64,000 nucleotides of DNA from Cyclina sinensis. Lineage: Eukaryota > Mollusca > Bivalvia > Venerida > Veneridae. A program made the translations under genes and the position numbers. Below, piece after piece: positions 32,401 to 44,140 of the stretch. Under the pieces are notes generated by a model that saw only the letters and a program-made list of their open reading frames with translations, ran no database searches and was not told the origin of the DNA. Location: assembly GCA_012932295.1 (NCBI GenBank), contig JAAONU010000013.1:3022603-3086602 (forward strand), read 5' to 3'. Position 1 is the first letter of the stretch. Every line of letters starts with the position of its first letter.

Positions 32401-34554
32401 AAAGGTTGCAAATTTATGCTGAATTATTTATTTTTCAACAAATTTAATCATAACCATACTAAAAGTATCACTGTGTAAATAGACATCTAAAACATGGCTA
32501 ATACAAGCCTTAGATAGCTTTTACATAGACTTATTTCTAAAAACTTTGACATACTGAAGTTTTACGGAAACCTCAGTCATTCTTTTGTTGTGCTAATAAC
32601 TTGGATGGGTTACCTCCCTTGGGACCATTTATTTGCTGCCTTCTAACTTACACCAGTTGATGGTACACTAAATATGACAGACAGGTTTCATCTATTTATA
32701 CTAAAAGTGTGAAGTTACTTTCTGTCTAGATTGTGAGGTTGAATGTTTTGATATGACTGATATGACTGTTAAAAGATAATCTTGAATCCATGCTCTAAAT
32801 ATTTTCTGTCACAAATGCACAACTAATTCATAGAAGGTCTTAGAAATTTATATTTAAGATTGGCTTGCTTTAGTTTGTTACAGAGATTGTAAAATGATGA
32901 ATAGCTTTCCAGGAAAGGGTCCTGAGATTAGAACTTGAAACAAGCTGTCAGCTTTGTATTAAATATTTTGATTTCAAATGTAGGTGGTCCATTTTCCAGT
33001 CAGGTGATTATTATCATTGGTTTGGTATCATTGATTTGGCTTGGGCTCAAAGTTAGGTATACTAGTCCTGAACTGATATCAGAACAAAGGAGAAGTAGTT
33101 GGGCAGATTTGGAACATGGAATACTGAGCTTTAACTAGAACTAGCCCAGAGTGATGGGAACGTTTTTACAGACACATCATATAAAGTGATTCAGAGTTAC
33201 GAAATGGATCATTGAGCAAAAATAGCTAATATAATAACTCTGTTTTACATATACAGCCCTGTTTAAATAGCTTCAGCGAACTTGGTCATAATGCCCACCA
33301 GCTTACATCTGAAGAGTTTTTTTGAGTGTAATGTCCCCAAATACTGTTTAGAATCATGTATCCTTGAGTATTATAATCATACTTGAACTTGGCAGTGCCC
33401 CTACTGATCTTCAAGAAATTATCACCAGATACATGTACATGGCATGATTATGGTCATTTGGCAACTTTACCAATCTTTAAGTCTGAATTTATTTGGTGAA
33501 GAAAGCTTTTGAAGGTCACATACTTTATTGATGGCTAGCTTTTTAAGTTATACCAGTAGGTGCATATATTAGAGGTCTGATTAAAAAGATATTTAAACAT
33601 TGTGAAATTTAACTTTCCAAATGAAACATGTGCTGTTGACTAAGATGTATTTACACATAATTTTTTGGCATAAAAATGAAGGTTTTGCTCATTTTTGTTG
33701 TTCTTCCTAGTATTTCCAAAATATGTAAGTTTCGTTCAGTTATTCGGCTATTGGAAGGTTTGAACATTGTTCTATAAGAGGAGTTGTTGTCAGTTTGAAC
33801 TCCTGTTGTTATATCTTCTTACATCATGTCACATCCCTGCCTTATGTGACAGGTCTGTTCTTCATTACTTTTCATCATGTTACACATCATGTTACATTCA
33901 TTACTCCAGGTTGTATCATGGTGTCATTACTGTGTCATGGTATATTCTTGAAATAAAGTGGCTGAGTTAAGTCCAAAGGGTCAATCATGTTAACTTGACA
34001 ACATCATGTTATGTTTCTGTTTTGTGTTTATAATGTTATTCATCCAGTACCCTCAGAGTTTGTGTATTCAGTTGTTTAATGTTCTCTTGTCTTCTCTAGT
34101 CAGTGACTGTCATGCATCACAGTTCAATCATTGTTTGTAGCCGTATTTAATTCCATGGTAAACAAAAACTGAATTGGTTTCATTTCATTGGTTGACATAA
34201 TGTAATGACATTTCTTGTTGAAAATCTAGCTGGTTTCAGATATTTTGCTTGCAGTCATGTTTAAATTGTCCTACAGATAGAGTTTTGTCACAGTGTAACT
34301 AGTCTGAAATGCAGTCTGTTCATTCTGTTTTGTTTTGTTTATTTCTGTGTATTGTATGTATTGCTGTTGTTTCAAGACCAACATTTAATCATGTTCTCCT
34401 CCACATAGACATACATTTATATATGAAAAAACAAAAAACATTCATTTTTTTAAATTATCAAGGCATTAAAATTTGAGATAGATAACTAAAATTTCCATTG
34501 ATTTTTTTTCTTTTTTCTTTGTATTTAACTTTTTGAATCTGAATTGATCTTTTT
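29401..34554. other. Non-coding stretch after FOXP
   Basis: AT-rich DNA without a splice-bounded coding segment. Isolated frames of 60-70 codons (30852-31064, 32935-33138, 33767-33970) match no family I know. Part may be an extended FOXP 3' UTR. No organised repeat was seen. Confidence 0.5.
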
Positions 34555-36350
34555 AGCTCACCTGTCACGTAGTGACAGAGTGAGCTTTTCTGATCACCTT
34601 TTGTCCGTCGTCCGTCCGTCCACAATTAGTTTGTTAACACTCTAGTGGTCACATTTTTGCCTCAATTGTCATGAAACTTGGTCAGGATGTTTGTCTCATT
34701 AATATCTCAGACGAGTTCGAACATGGGTTATCAGGGTTGGAAAACTAGGTCACAGAGCCCAAATATAGAAAAACCTTGTTAACACTCTAGAGGCTACTTT
34801 TTCAGTCCAAATATCCTGGAAGTTTGTCAGAAAGGTTCTATCCATGATTTCTAGGTCAAGTTCAAATATGGGTCATCTGGGTTCAAAAACTAGGTCATGG
34901 AGCCCAAAAATAGAAAAATCTTGTTAACACTCTAGAGGTTACATTTTCATCCCAAATAATCTAGAAATATGTCAGAAAGGTTGCTTCGACGATTTCTAGG
35001 TCAAGTTTAAATATGGGTCATCTGGGGTCAAAAACTAGGTCACAGAGCCCAAATATTGAAAAACCTTGTTTACACTCTAGAGGTAACATTTTTAGACCAA
35101 ATAATCTGGAAATTTGTCAGGAAGGTTGCTTCTGATATCTACCTCAAGTTCAAATATGGGTCATCTGGGTTCAAAAACTAAGTCACAGAGCCCAAAAATA
35201 GAAACAACTTGTTAACACTCTAGAGATTACATTTTTAGCCCAAATAATCTGGAAATTTGTCAGAAAGGTTGCTTCAAAGATTTCTAGCACAAGTTCAAAT
35301 ATGGGTCATCTTGGTTCAAAAACTAGGTCACAGAGCCCAAAAATAGAAAAATCTTGTTAACACTCTAGAGGTTACATTTTCAGCCCAAATAATCTGGAAA
35401 TTTGTCAGAAAGGTTGCCTTGAGGATTTCTAGATCAAGTTCAAATATGGGTCATCTGGGGTCACAAACTAGTTCACAGAGTCCAAATATGGAAAAACCTT
35501 GTTAACATTCTAAAGATAGCATTTTCAGTTCAAATAACCTGGAAATTTGTCAGAATGGTTCTATCAAAGGTTTCTATCTCAGTTTTGAATATAGGTTTTC
35601 TGGGGTCAAAAACTAGGTCACAGAGCCCGAAAGGAGAAAAACCTTGTTAATGCTCTAGATTTCTAGCTCAAATTTGGATATGGGTCATCTGGGATCAGAA
35701 ACAAGGTCACATGGTCCAAATATGAAAAAAACTTTTTAACACTCCAGAGGTTACATTTTCAGTCCAAATATCCTGGAAATTTGTCAGACAGGTTTTTTTG
35801 ATGATTTCTAGCTCAAGTTGGAGTATGGGTCATCTTGGGTCAAAAACTAGGTCACAGAGCCCAAATATGGAAAAACCTTGTTAACACTCTAAAGGTATTA
35901 TTTTAATTCCAAATAACCTGGAAATTTGTCAGAAAGCTTAATTCTATGGTTTCTAGCTCAATTTTGAATATGGGTCATCTGGAGTCGAAACATCTAGGTC
36001 ACAGAGCCCAAATATCGAAAAACTTTGTAAACACTATAGAGGCTAAATTTTCAGTCCAAATGTCCTGGAAATTTGTCAGAAAGGTTGTTTTGATGATTTG
36101 TAGCTCAAGTTTGGATATGGGTTATCTAGGGTCAAAAACTAGGTCACAGAGCCTAAATATTGAAAAACCTTGTTAACACTCTAGAGGCTACTTTTTCAGT
36201 CCAAATATCCTGGAAATTTGTCAAAGAGATTATTTCAATAATTTCTAGGTCAAGTTCGAATATGGGTCATCTGGGGTCAATTAACCAGGTCCATAACAAC
36301 TTTGTTAAAAGCAGTCATACTCAGGTGAGCGATACAGGGCCATTATCATG
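34555..36350. mobile_element. 'agctcacctg ... caggtgagcga' element, copy 2, with ~145-bp internal tandem units
   Basis: It begins AGCTCACCTGTCACGTAGTG, with a small palindrome cacgtagtg, then gtccgtcgtccgtccgtcc. It ends CAGGTGAGCGATACAGGGCC plus 'attat'. Between lie about eleven units of about 145 bp: 'ttgttaacactctagagg' recurs at 34778, 34921, 35066, 35209, 35354, 35499, 35644 and onward. Each unit has 'tggaaatttgtcagaaaggtt', 'atatgggtcatctggggtc' and 'aactaggtcacagagccc'. Open frames of 76 codons here are parts of the units. Confidence 0.85.
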
Positions 36351-36494
36351 TGACCTTTCAAATTGTAAAAGGGTAAGAAAGAAGAACTGACTGGCTTTAT
36401 TTCTACCATATAAATGAGGATATTGTTTTAAGGCATTCAGCTGATAAAAGTATATGGCATGTCCCTGTTGATAAGGAATATAAAAACTTACTTT

Positions 36495-37450
36495 GTGAGT
36501 CAGAAAAAAATTTGACAGAACTGATTTGACATTCAGTGAGTCAGAACTGATTCAACATTCAGTGAGACTGCCAGTGAGTCAGAACTGATTTGACTTTCAG
36601 TGAATCAGAACTGATTTGACATTCAGTGAGACTGTCATTGAGTCAGAACTGATTTGACTTTCAGGGAGTCAGAGCTGATTTGACTTTCAGGGAGTCCGAA
36701 CTGATTTGACTTTCAGTGAGTACGAACTGATTTGACTATCAGTGAGTCAGAACTGATTTGGCATTCAGTGAGTCAGAACTGATTTGACTTTCAGTGAGTC
36801 AGAACTGATTTGACTTTCAGTGAGTCAGAACTGATTTGACTTTCAGTGAGTCAGAACTGATTTGACATTCAGTGAGTCAGAACTGATTTGACTTTCAGTG
36901 AGTCAGAACTGATTTGACTTTCAATGTGTCAGAACTGATTTGACATTCATTGAGACTGTCATTGAGTCAGAACTGATTTGACATCCAGTGAGACTGTCAT
37001 TGTGTCAGAACTGATTTGACATTCAGTGAGACTGTCATTGAAACAGAACTGATTTGACATTCATTGAGACTGTCATTGAGTCAGAACTGATTTGACATCC
37101 AGTGAGACTGTCATTGTGTCAGAACTGATTTGACATTCAGTGAGACTGTCATTGAGTCAGAACTGATTTGACATCCAGTGAGACTGTCATTGAGTCAGAA
37201 CTGATTTGACATTCATTAAGACTGTCATTGAGTCAGAACTGATTTGACATCCAGTGAGACTGTCATTGAGTCAGAACTGATTTGACATTCATTAAAACTG
37301 TCATTGAGTCAGAACTGATTTGACATCCAGTGAAACTGTCATTGTGTCAGAACTGATTTGACATTCAGTGAGGCTGTCATTGAGTCAGAACTGATTTGAC
37401 ATTCAGTAAGACTGTCATTGAGTCAGAACTGACTTGACTGTGAGTTGAAA
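36495..37450. repeat. Minisatellite alternating 26-bp and 38-bp units
   Basis: The basic unit 'gtcagaactgatttgactttcagtga' is 26 bp and dominates to about 36930. After that a 38-bp form dominates, the same unit with 12 extra bases 'agactgtcattg'. Neither length is a multiple of 3, so no continuous frame exists. Confidence 0.92.
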
Positions 37451-40211
37451 CTTATTTACATATTCATTAAGTACTTTCACATGGCATTTTCCTTACATTA
37501 TCTTTACAAGTTGCAGATATAGCACTAAGAAAATCAGGTTGTACTTACTTTTTTCCCTTACAGTATATATTTATTTTATAACCATATTACTGCTTTTTAA
37601 CAAAGTCTGCAGTATGCTGTTGTTCCTTCTGGATTGTAACTGGGGTTACACAGTTTGTTGTAACTGCAGGTAGATTAATTATTTCTCAGGGATTCACAAC
37701 CTCCATATTATAGCTAATTAAATTTCAAAAACAAGCACTTCTGCACACTGGAAATCTTCAATTTAACTTTTTTTCAAATGCCAATGAAAAAAAAACTTTT
37801 GTTATAATCTGGTTATCAAAATAACAGATTTGAAGAATACAAGGTATAAATTGGTTAAATGATAAATATGAAATAATTAACAATTAGAAATTATAAAATA
37901 ATTAACAAAATGTAACAGTATTACAGTAAACCCAGTACTGTATCATTTTAGGGCAGGGATTACAGCTTATCCATGTAATTTTTCTAGGATCTTTGATGTT
38001 ATATTGCAAGCATTACTTATATATGTTTCCTCATGTTTTCATTAAGTTAACTGTCATAAGTTTATAGAAAGATAATATCTCATTAATCATTTTACTCTGT
38101 TCTAATCTTGTAATGGACAGTTTTCATTGACATGGGGCTGTCTCAGGCCCTGTAATATATTTAAACATGACTAGACTTAAAAGTTGACATGTATTTTAGG
38201 CAGAATATGACTTTTTTTAAGATTTAACTTGGTATAGTTCAGTATTGAAGAGGGAGAAAAAAACTTGTAGATCAAAGTTAAGTGACTTAGAATTATCAAA
38301 TGAGAACTGTTACCTTATAAAACTGAATAAAATTGACTCATTGGCTGTATGGAAAAATACATGTCTTAAACATAAATATACTGACAGTGTAATAGTTTCA
38401 ATGACATTTCTTCAGAATGGCAGGGATTCATGATATAAATCATAATAGTGTGCAAGTATCTGGACCTTAAAATAAGATATGTAGATATTTCATTCTATAT
38501 GGCCTAAAGGGTCCTTTATGTTGCACCAGTGTGACCAAGCATATGTAACAGTTGTAAGTCCATGTTTAGGGTACATGTATGTCACTGCAAAAATAGGTGT
38601 AGGCTCGATATTCAAATTTGAAAAACATTTGAGTATTTTATGCCTGTATTGTACTTGTTGAGGTATGAACATTATAACCGTGACTAGGCCTTGTGCCTGT
38701 GTTCACATTCACTCTGTGACTGTTTTTGATATGACATAGGTTGAATATGCACTAAACACTGGCCATATGTACTTGGGATACAGGTTTTTATACAGCAAGA
38801 TAAAGGGACATCTGTGATGCGTATGTTGTATTATCATATGATTGCATGGTATCACTTTTAAGTTATTTAAACAAGAATATCTTACCATTTCTTTGCTCAC
38901 GTGTTGTACTAATGGAATATTTTTGTACTTTGAACATTTTATGAAATCTCTACCCCATTTTACGTAAAATTGTATGTATTTATACCCCTATAAAACCGGT
39001 GTATTTTAGCCTTTGTAAATGGTTCAGTACACAAAGTTGTATTTTACTCTTTGTAAATGGTTCAGTACAAAAGTCATATGTAAGTTTTGTTAGTTCAGGC
39101 AAATAATGGTGATTAGTTATGTTGACAATGAGAATAAGATTTTCATCTCTCTAGTTCCAGTTTTTTTTTTATCAAGTTACCTAACATTAAGATGAAATGC
39201 CAGGATTCTGGGTGATATTTTAGTTCATCTTAAGAGCTGCAGAATGTATCTGATACAAGAAATTATGACAATTTTTAAAATACTTGTAGGTATGACTGTT
39301 AAAGGTTTGTTTGAACTAAACCTGTCTCTTTGAGTAAAAGGATTTTATTTCTATAATGTCATTCTCATATTTTTGTTCTTTGTGACAGTGAAGGAATTAA
39401 TAAATGGATTCCTAGAAACTTAACGGTGTTGTTTATTTATCTGTGACAAGATACCAGTGCTTTATTATTTCTATATGAATGATGTCACATTTTGACAGCT
39501 TCAAACTTACATTTCGCTATGTTGTTGCTGTCATCTATTAATATCAACCAAAATGGTACCTTTCCTGGCAATGTGTTAGAATATATACTTAACAAATTGG
39601 GGGACCCGAACTCTAGACAATCTGCACACTGGGCAAGTTGTATCTCTGTCAGGTGAAATGAGCGGTTGTTTTTATAAATAAATGACCACTTTGAAAAAAA
39701 TTATGTCACCGAAAAGGCATATAGTTATTGAAATGTCCATCTGTGTCTCTGCCCACCCCTCATTCCGTGTCATTCACAGCGTGCCCAAGATGAGCTTTTT
39801 GTTTTTGCACTATTTCCATCATGCATTATTAATGACTAAGGTTGTGCTGAGAAGTCTGTTACATGCAAACTTTGGTTTCTATGGCAACAATAATGAAAAA
39901 CTAAAAAGAAATTTGTCTTTAAATTTGGTATGTAGCATTGTCTAGTGGACATCTACCTAGTTCAAATTACATCTATGTCCTATGGATCACATTCGACCCC
40001 ACCAGATGGGTCCCATGTTTTACGTAGGAATATAAAGGAAAATCTTTATCTTCTTGCCTGACACCACAACCTAGAGTTCTAAACTTTGCACAAAGCATAT
40101 TGTTCTAGTATACCTACAATATTGTTCAAACTTTGCCACTGGGGTCATTGTTGGCTCCTACCCGATGGTTAGATGCTTTACGTAGACTTATGTAGCCAAA
40201 TACTTTTTTTT
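37451..40211. other. Non-coding stretch between repeats
   Basis: AT-rich. A local duplication 'ctttgtaaatggttcagtac' lies at 39012-39068. From about 39590 the sequence takes on the look of the following repeat element ('ctagtggacatctacctagttcaaatta'). No gene is supported. Confidence 0.5.
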
Positions 40212-41826
40212 AGCTCACCTGCTTTTCTGATCAGTCTTTGTCTGTCGTCCGTCTGTCATCAACTTTTCATTCAAATGACATCTCCTCTGAAACCAAAGGG
40301 CCAAATTAAATGAAACTTGCCTTTGATGTTCCTTGCATAAAGCTCTACCAAGATTGTTCAAATGGTTCTGGTCCATTGCATTTCTGGTTCACTGGAGCTA
40401 AAATTAGATTTTAAAAGTTGGATCTTTAAAAATGTTCTTCTCCGAAACCACAAGGCCTGGAGCTTAGATATTTGGTGTGAAGCATCATGTAGTGGACCTC
40501 TACCCAGTTTGTACAAATTATGACCGTGGGGTCAAAACTGACCCAGCCCCAGGGGTCAGTTGATTTTACATAGAGTTATATAGGGAAAACTTAAAAATCT
40601 TCTTGTCAGAAACCACAAGGCCTTGAGTTTAGATATTTGGTGTGCAGCATTGTGCAGTGGACCTTTACCAAATTTGTTCAAATCATGGCTCCTGGTTCAA
40701 AAATGGCCCAGCCCCGGGGGTCACATGTTTTGCAAAGAGTTATATAGGAAAAACTTTAAAAAATCTTCTTGTCAGAAACTGCAAGGCCTAGAGTTTAGAT
40801 ATTTGGTGTGCAGCATTGTCCAGTGGACCTCTACTAAGTTTGTTCAAATCATGGCCACTGGGTCAAAATAGGCCCAGCCCCGGGGGTCACTTGTTTACAT
40901 AGAGTTATATAGGAAAAAGTTTAAAATGTCTTTACATCAGAAACCTCAAGGTATAGAGCTTAGATATTTTGTATGTAGCATTGTCAAGAGGACTTCTACC
41001 AAGTTTGTTCAAATCATGGCCTCTGGGTCAAAAATGGCCCCGCCCCAGGGGTCACATATTTTACATAGAGTTATATAGGAAAAGTTTTAAAAATCTTCTT
41101 GTCAGAAACCACATTGCCTAGAGTTTAGATATTTGGTGTGCAGCATTGTCTAGTGGACCTCTACCAAGTTTGTTCAAATCATGACCCTGGGGTCAAAACT
41201 GGCCCCACCCAGGGGCCATTTGATTTTACACAAGGATTTATATAGGGAAAACTTAAAAAAAATCAGCTGCTCTGAAACACTAAGGGCTATACCTTCAATT
41301 GTTCATTGTTATGTCTCCCCCACCCCCAAACCCTGCCCCTCTGATGGAGACATATTGTTTTTGCCTTGTCAATGGGTGTCTGTCTGTCTGTCTTTCACAC
41401 TTTGTTTCCTTTCAATAACTTGAGTACCAGTTGACCCATAGCCTTCAAACTTCACAGGGTTATTGCCCTTATTGAGTACAAAAAATCCCTTTTGTGTTTT
41501 GAGTCAAAGGTCAAGGTCAGAGGGACCTCTAGAGTGAAAACCATTTCCACTCAATAACAGGATTACCATTTCGCCCAGAGCCTCCAAACTTCATAGGATG
41601 ATTGCTTTTACTAAATAGAAGAACCATGTTGTTTTTGGGGCTAGTATGTCAAAGGTCAGGGTAGAGTAAAACTATTTCTGCTAAAAAAATTGAGTACCAT
41701 TACACCCAGAGTCTTCAAACTTATTGGAAAGCTTTTCAAACTTGCACCTGTAAAAACCAATAACGATATTTGTAACATAAGCAATGAGACTCAGGTGAGC
41801 GATTTAGAGCCATAATGGCCCTCTTG
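40212..41826. mobile_element. 'agctcacctg ... caggtgagcga' element, copy 3, with ~165-bp internal tandem units
   Basis: It begins AGCTCACCTGCTTTTCTGAT followed by gtctgtcgtccgtctgtc. It ends CAGGTGAGCGATTTAGAGCC plus 'ataatggccctcttg'. About five units of about 165 bp (starts near 40449, 40613, 40779, 40944, 41109) share 'gtttagatatttggtgtgcag' and 'ccaagtttgttcaaatcatg'. From about 41310 units of the 'gtcaaaggtcaaggtcag' type (as in 21325-23583) follow. Its ends match those at 13397 and 34555 although the interior tandem units differ. Confidence 0.8.
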
Positions 41827-42352
41827 TTTTTAATCTGCATGTGACACTTCGGAAATCTGGTGTGTAGCCTCATCATGTTGAACTCTACTAAGATTGTTCA
41901 AATTATGTCCCTGGGATCACTACTGAACCCACCCGAGGGCAATTTATATGTACATCTTTAAAGGTCTTGTATAAAACCACAAGGCCCAGAGTTCTAAAAC
42001 TTGAACAAAACAGTGGAACTCTCTTTTTAGACTTTTCCCCTTAGATCATTTTTGTCTCTTCCCTGTGTTTCCGATGTTTTACATAGACTTGTATACATAG
42101 ATTCTTTAAAAAAATCTTTTGACATTTTATGTGTAGCATTTTCTAGTGTTGCCCTTCAAGACTTGTTCAAATTATGTTTCTTGGGTCACTATCGCAATAG
42201 TAGGATACTACGTCATCGCGCACCTGTTTTATGCTATCTCGCAGATCAACAATCCGTCGCTTCAAAGGTAAATGTTCTTCTTCAATAAGAAATTTGTAGA
42301 GTTACAAAAAATCATGTTTTGCACCGAAGATGGCTTGTGTGCTTTGAATTTA
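41827..42352. repeat. Diverged fragments of the 165-bp unit family
   Basis: Scattered phrases such as 'gtgtagcctcatcatgttgaactctactaagattgttcaaattatg' and 'accacaaggcccagagttc' show old decayed units of the kind seen at 40440-41270. No coding feature. Confidence 0.55.
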
Positions 42353-42488
42353 CGTAAAGAATTTTTATAACGTAAAATTCTAGCTTAGGCCTGATAATGG
42401 GTGAAAGTTTTTTTTTCTGAATGCATGCTGAAAAAAAAAAACTTTCACCCGTTTTCAGGACTACGTAAACTAGAATTAAAATTCTTTA
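42353..42488. repeat. Foldback (hairpin) of about 60-bp arms
   Basis: The left arm has 'gtaaagaattttt', 'attctagctta' and 'gggtgaaagttttttttt'. It is mirrored by 'aaaaaaaaaaactttcaccc', 'aactagaatt' and 'aaaattctttac' across a spacer of about 14 bases (ctgaatgcatgctg). Arms are imperfect. It abuts a decayed transposase on the - strand, so it may be that element's end. Confidence 0.75.
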
Positions 42489-42499
42489 CTTCAATACAA

Positions 42500-42850
42500 A
42501 GTATCCTGAGTTTGGCCTTCAGAATTTTGGTAATAATTCTGTTAACAGTGGCTAGAGACACTCCACACTTAGCTGTCATTTCTCTTTGTGTGAGCTGATT
42601 AATTTAATCATATTACGGATTTTCCGTATGACATCAGCAGTAGCTGCTTTACGATGTTTGTTAAAAGTTCCAGAACTTTTACCTGTTTTGCATACGTTAT
42701 TACAAAGTACACCTTTACCATGCTGAATGCGATGCACAGTAGCAACAGAAACATTATGTCCAATCTGTTTTACATGTTTCACAATGTTTCTGTTGGAATT
42801 CTTTTTGCTTCAAATGCGCTAAGATAATGCCCTCAACTAAATCATTTTGA
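42500..42850 (-). pseudogene. Decayed transposase N-terminus (helix-turn-helix region), frame-shifted
   Basis: The - strand reads in pieces: a first helix-turn-helix-like piece (VKQIGHNVSVATVHRIQH) and a basic linker (GTFNKHRKAATADVIRKIRN). After a frame shift near 42600 comes QLTQREMTAKCGVSLATVNR. Two HTH modules of the form 'SxATVxRI' with a basic linker are typical of the DNA-binding half of Tc1/mariner-like transposases. The catalytic DDE part was not found. Two frames are needed, so it is a dead remnant. Confidence 0.5.
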
Positions 42851-43789
42851 ACCATATTGAATTTCGGGTACGAATGTGTTGAAGTGTGTCTTTACATGCA
42901 TTAATTGCTTTGCAGGAGGTTTTGTAAGCTGAAAAATCTTATAGGTGTGGTTTGATAGTGTTTCATAATAAATTGAACACATCTCGTGGTGATACATGTA
43001 TACAGGAACTTCTTTAAAACTCTCATTGTTTGAAACTATAAGGCCCAATGTTATCCACGAATTATTTCTAGTGGACCTGTGCCAAGATTGTTCCAACTTT
43101 GCTGCAGTTACGATTAATGGCTCCATCCCCGGAACAGATGTTTTACACAAATTTATAAAAAAAAATCTTCTTGTAACAAATCATATGGCTAAGACATTTG
43201 ACGTCTACCATTTTTTTTCTGGTACTCAATCAAGAATGTTCAAGTTATGTATCTTGTGTCACTATTGGTCCCCACCCGAGATCTTGCATAATTATATTCG
43301 ATAGAAATATATATAGTAAAATCTTGAAAATTAACCAGATTTAATACCACAAGGCCAAAAAAAATCGCATTTTTGCACAAAACATTTTCTAGGAGACCTC
43401 TTCCGAGATTGTTCAAACTACTTTGATCCTGGTGCATGTTTGGCTCTGCCACGTGGGTCAGATAATTTTCACTTAGACTTATATAAATGATGCTTGTATC
43501 TGTATTTAAACGAGCTAAGAGTTGGAGCAAAACTGAACAGAGATAGGGAAATCCTTACAAAATTGAGCACTATAGTTCGTAAACGAGTCTTTGTAAAAGT
43601 TTGTCTTGAACTTTGATATTACAATGATCATTTCGTGATGACTGACCTGAGTCCATAATTCAGGTTCTTCGAGAATGTTAAAGATTCAGACAGGTAACAA
43701 GGGACTAGCTCATCCAATTATTTAAAAAACTAATACTGCAGTCTGATATTTACAATCTCAGTATGAAAGGCATCCATTTTAACTCACTA
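42851..43789. repeat. Diverged fragments of the 165-bp unit family
   Basis: Phrases such as 'tctagtggacctgtgccaagattgttccaac' and 'accacaaggccaaa' mark old units related to those at 40440-41270. The frames of 96-102 codons on both strands cross these units and look like chance. Confidence 0.5.
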
Positions 43790-44140
43790 AACAGATCTTT
43801 GGATGGCGTCTTATTGTTTTCTGTAGTATAATTATCGCAGCTCGTTTTTGAAACTTTGTTTTCTTACTTATTGTAGACTGAATTCTTTTTCCACAAATTG
43901 CGCAGCAGTATTCAAATGTTGACATTATAAAAGCATTGTAAAACATTTGTTTCATTTCAAATGATAAATGTTATATGGTTTTCTTTAGAAGATACAGTTT
44001 GCGTTTTAATTTTTCGCAAACTTTGTTTACTTGCTTTTTCCAGTTTAATGTTCTTTCAATGTAAACACCTAAGAGTTTGTGTAAGAAACATCTTCAATCA
44101 GTATACCATTTATTTTAAGATGTAGTTCAGAACTATATTT
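43790..44140 (-). pseudogene. Decayed non-LTR retrotransposon reverse transcriptase, C-terminal part
   Basis: On the - strand, in three frames joined by apparent shifts, the order is ELHLKINGILIEDVSY, then KLLGVYIERTLNWKKQVNKV, then MKQMFYNAFIMSTFEYCC, then KKTKFQKRAAIIIL. The pattern 'K-LGV-I---LNW--HI', '-Y-AFI-S-FEYC' and 'LQKRAAR-I' is the thumb and post-thumb signature of LINE reverse transcriptases. Stop codons and shifts show it is dead. The catalytic YxDD region is not present in this fragment. Confidence 0.7.

Noticed and set aside
35946..36390. Two 76-codon frames in tandem
   Set aside because: They are phases of the ~145-bp repeated unit of the element at 34555-36350 and share the same words (e.g. 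FSVQxSWKFV).
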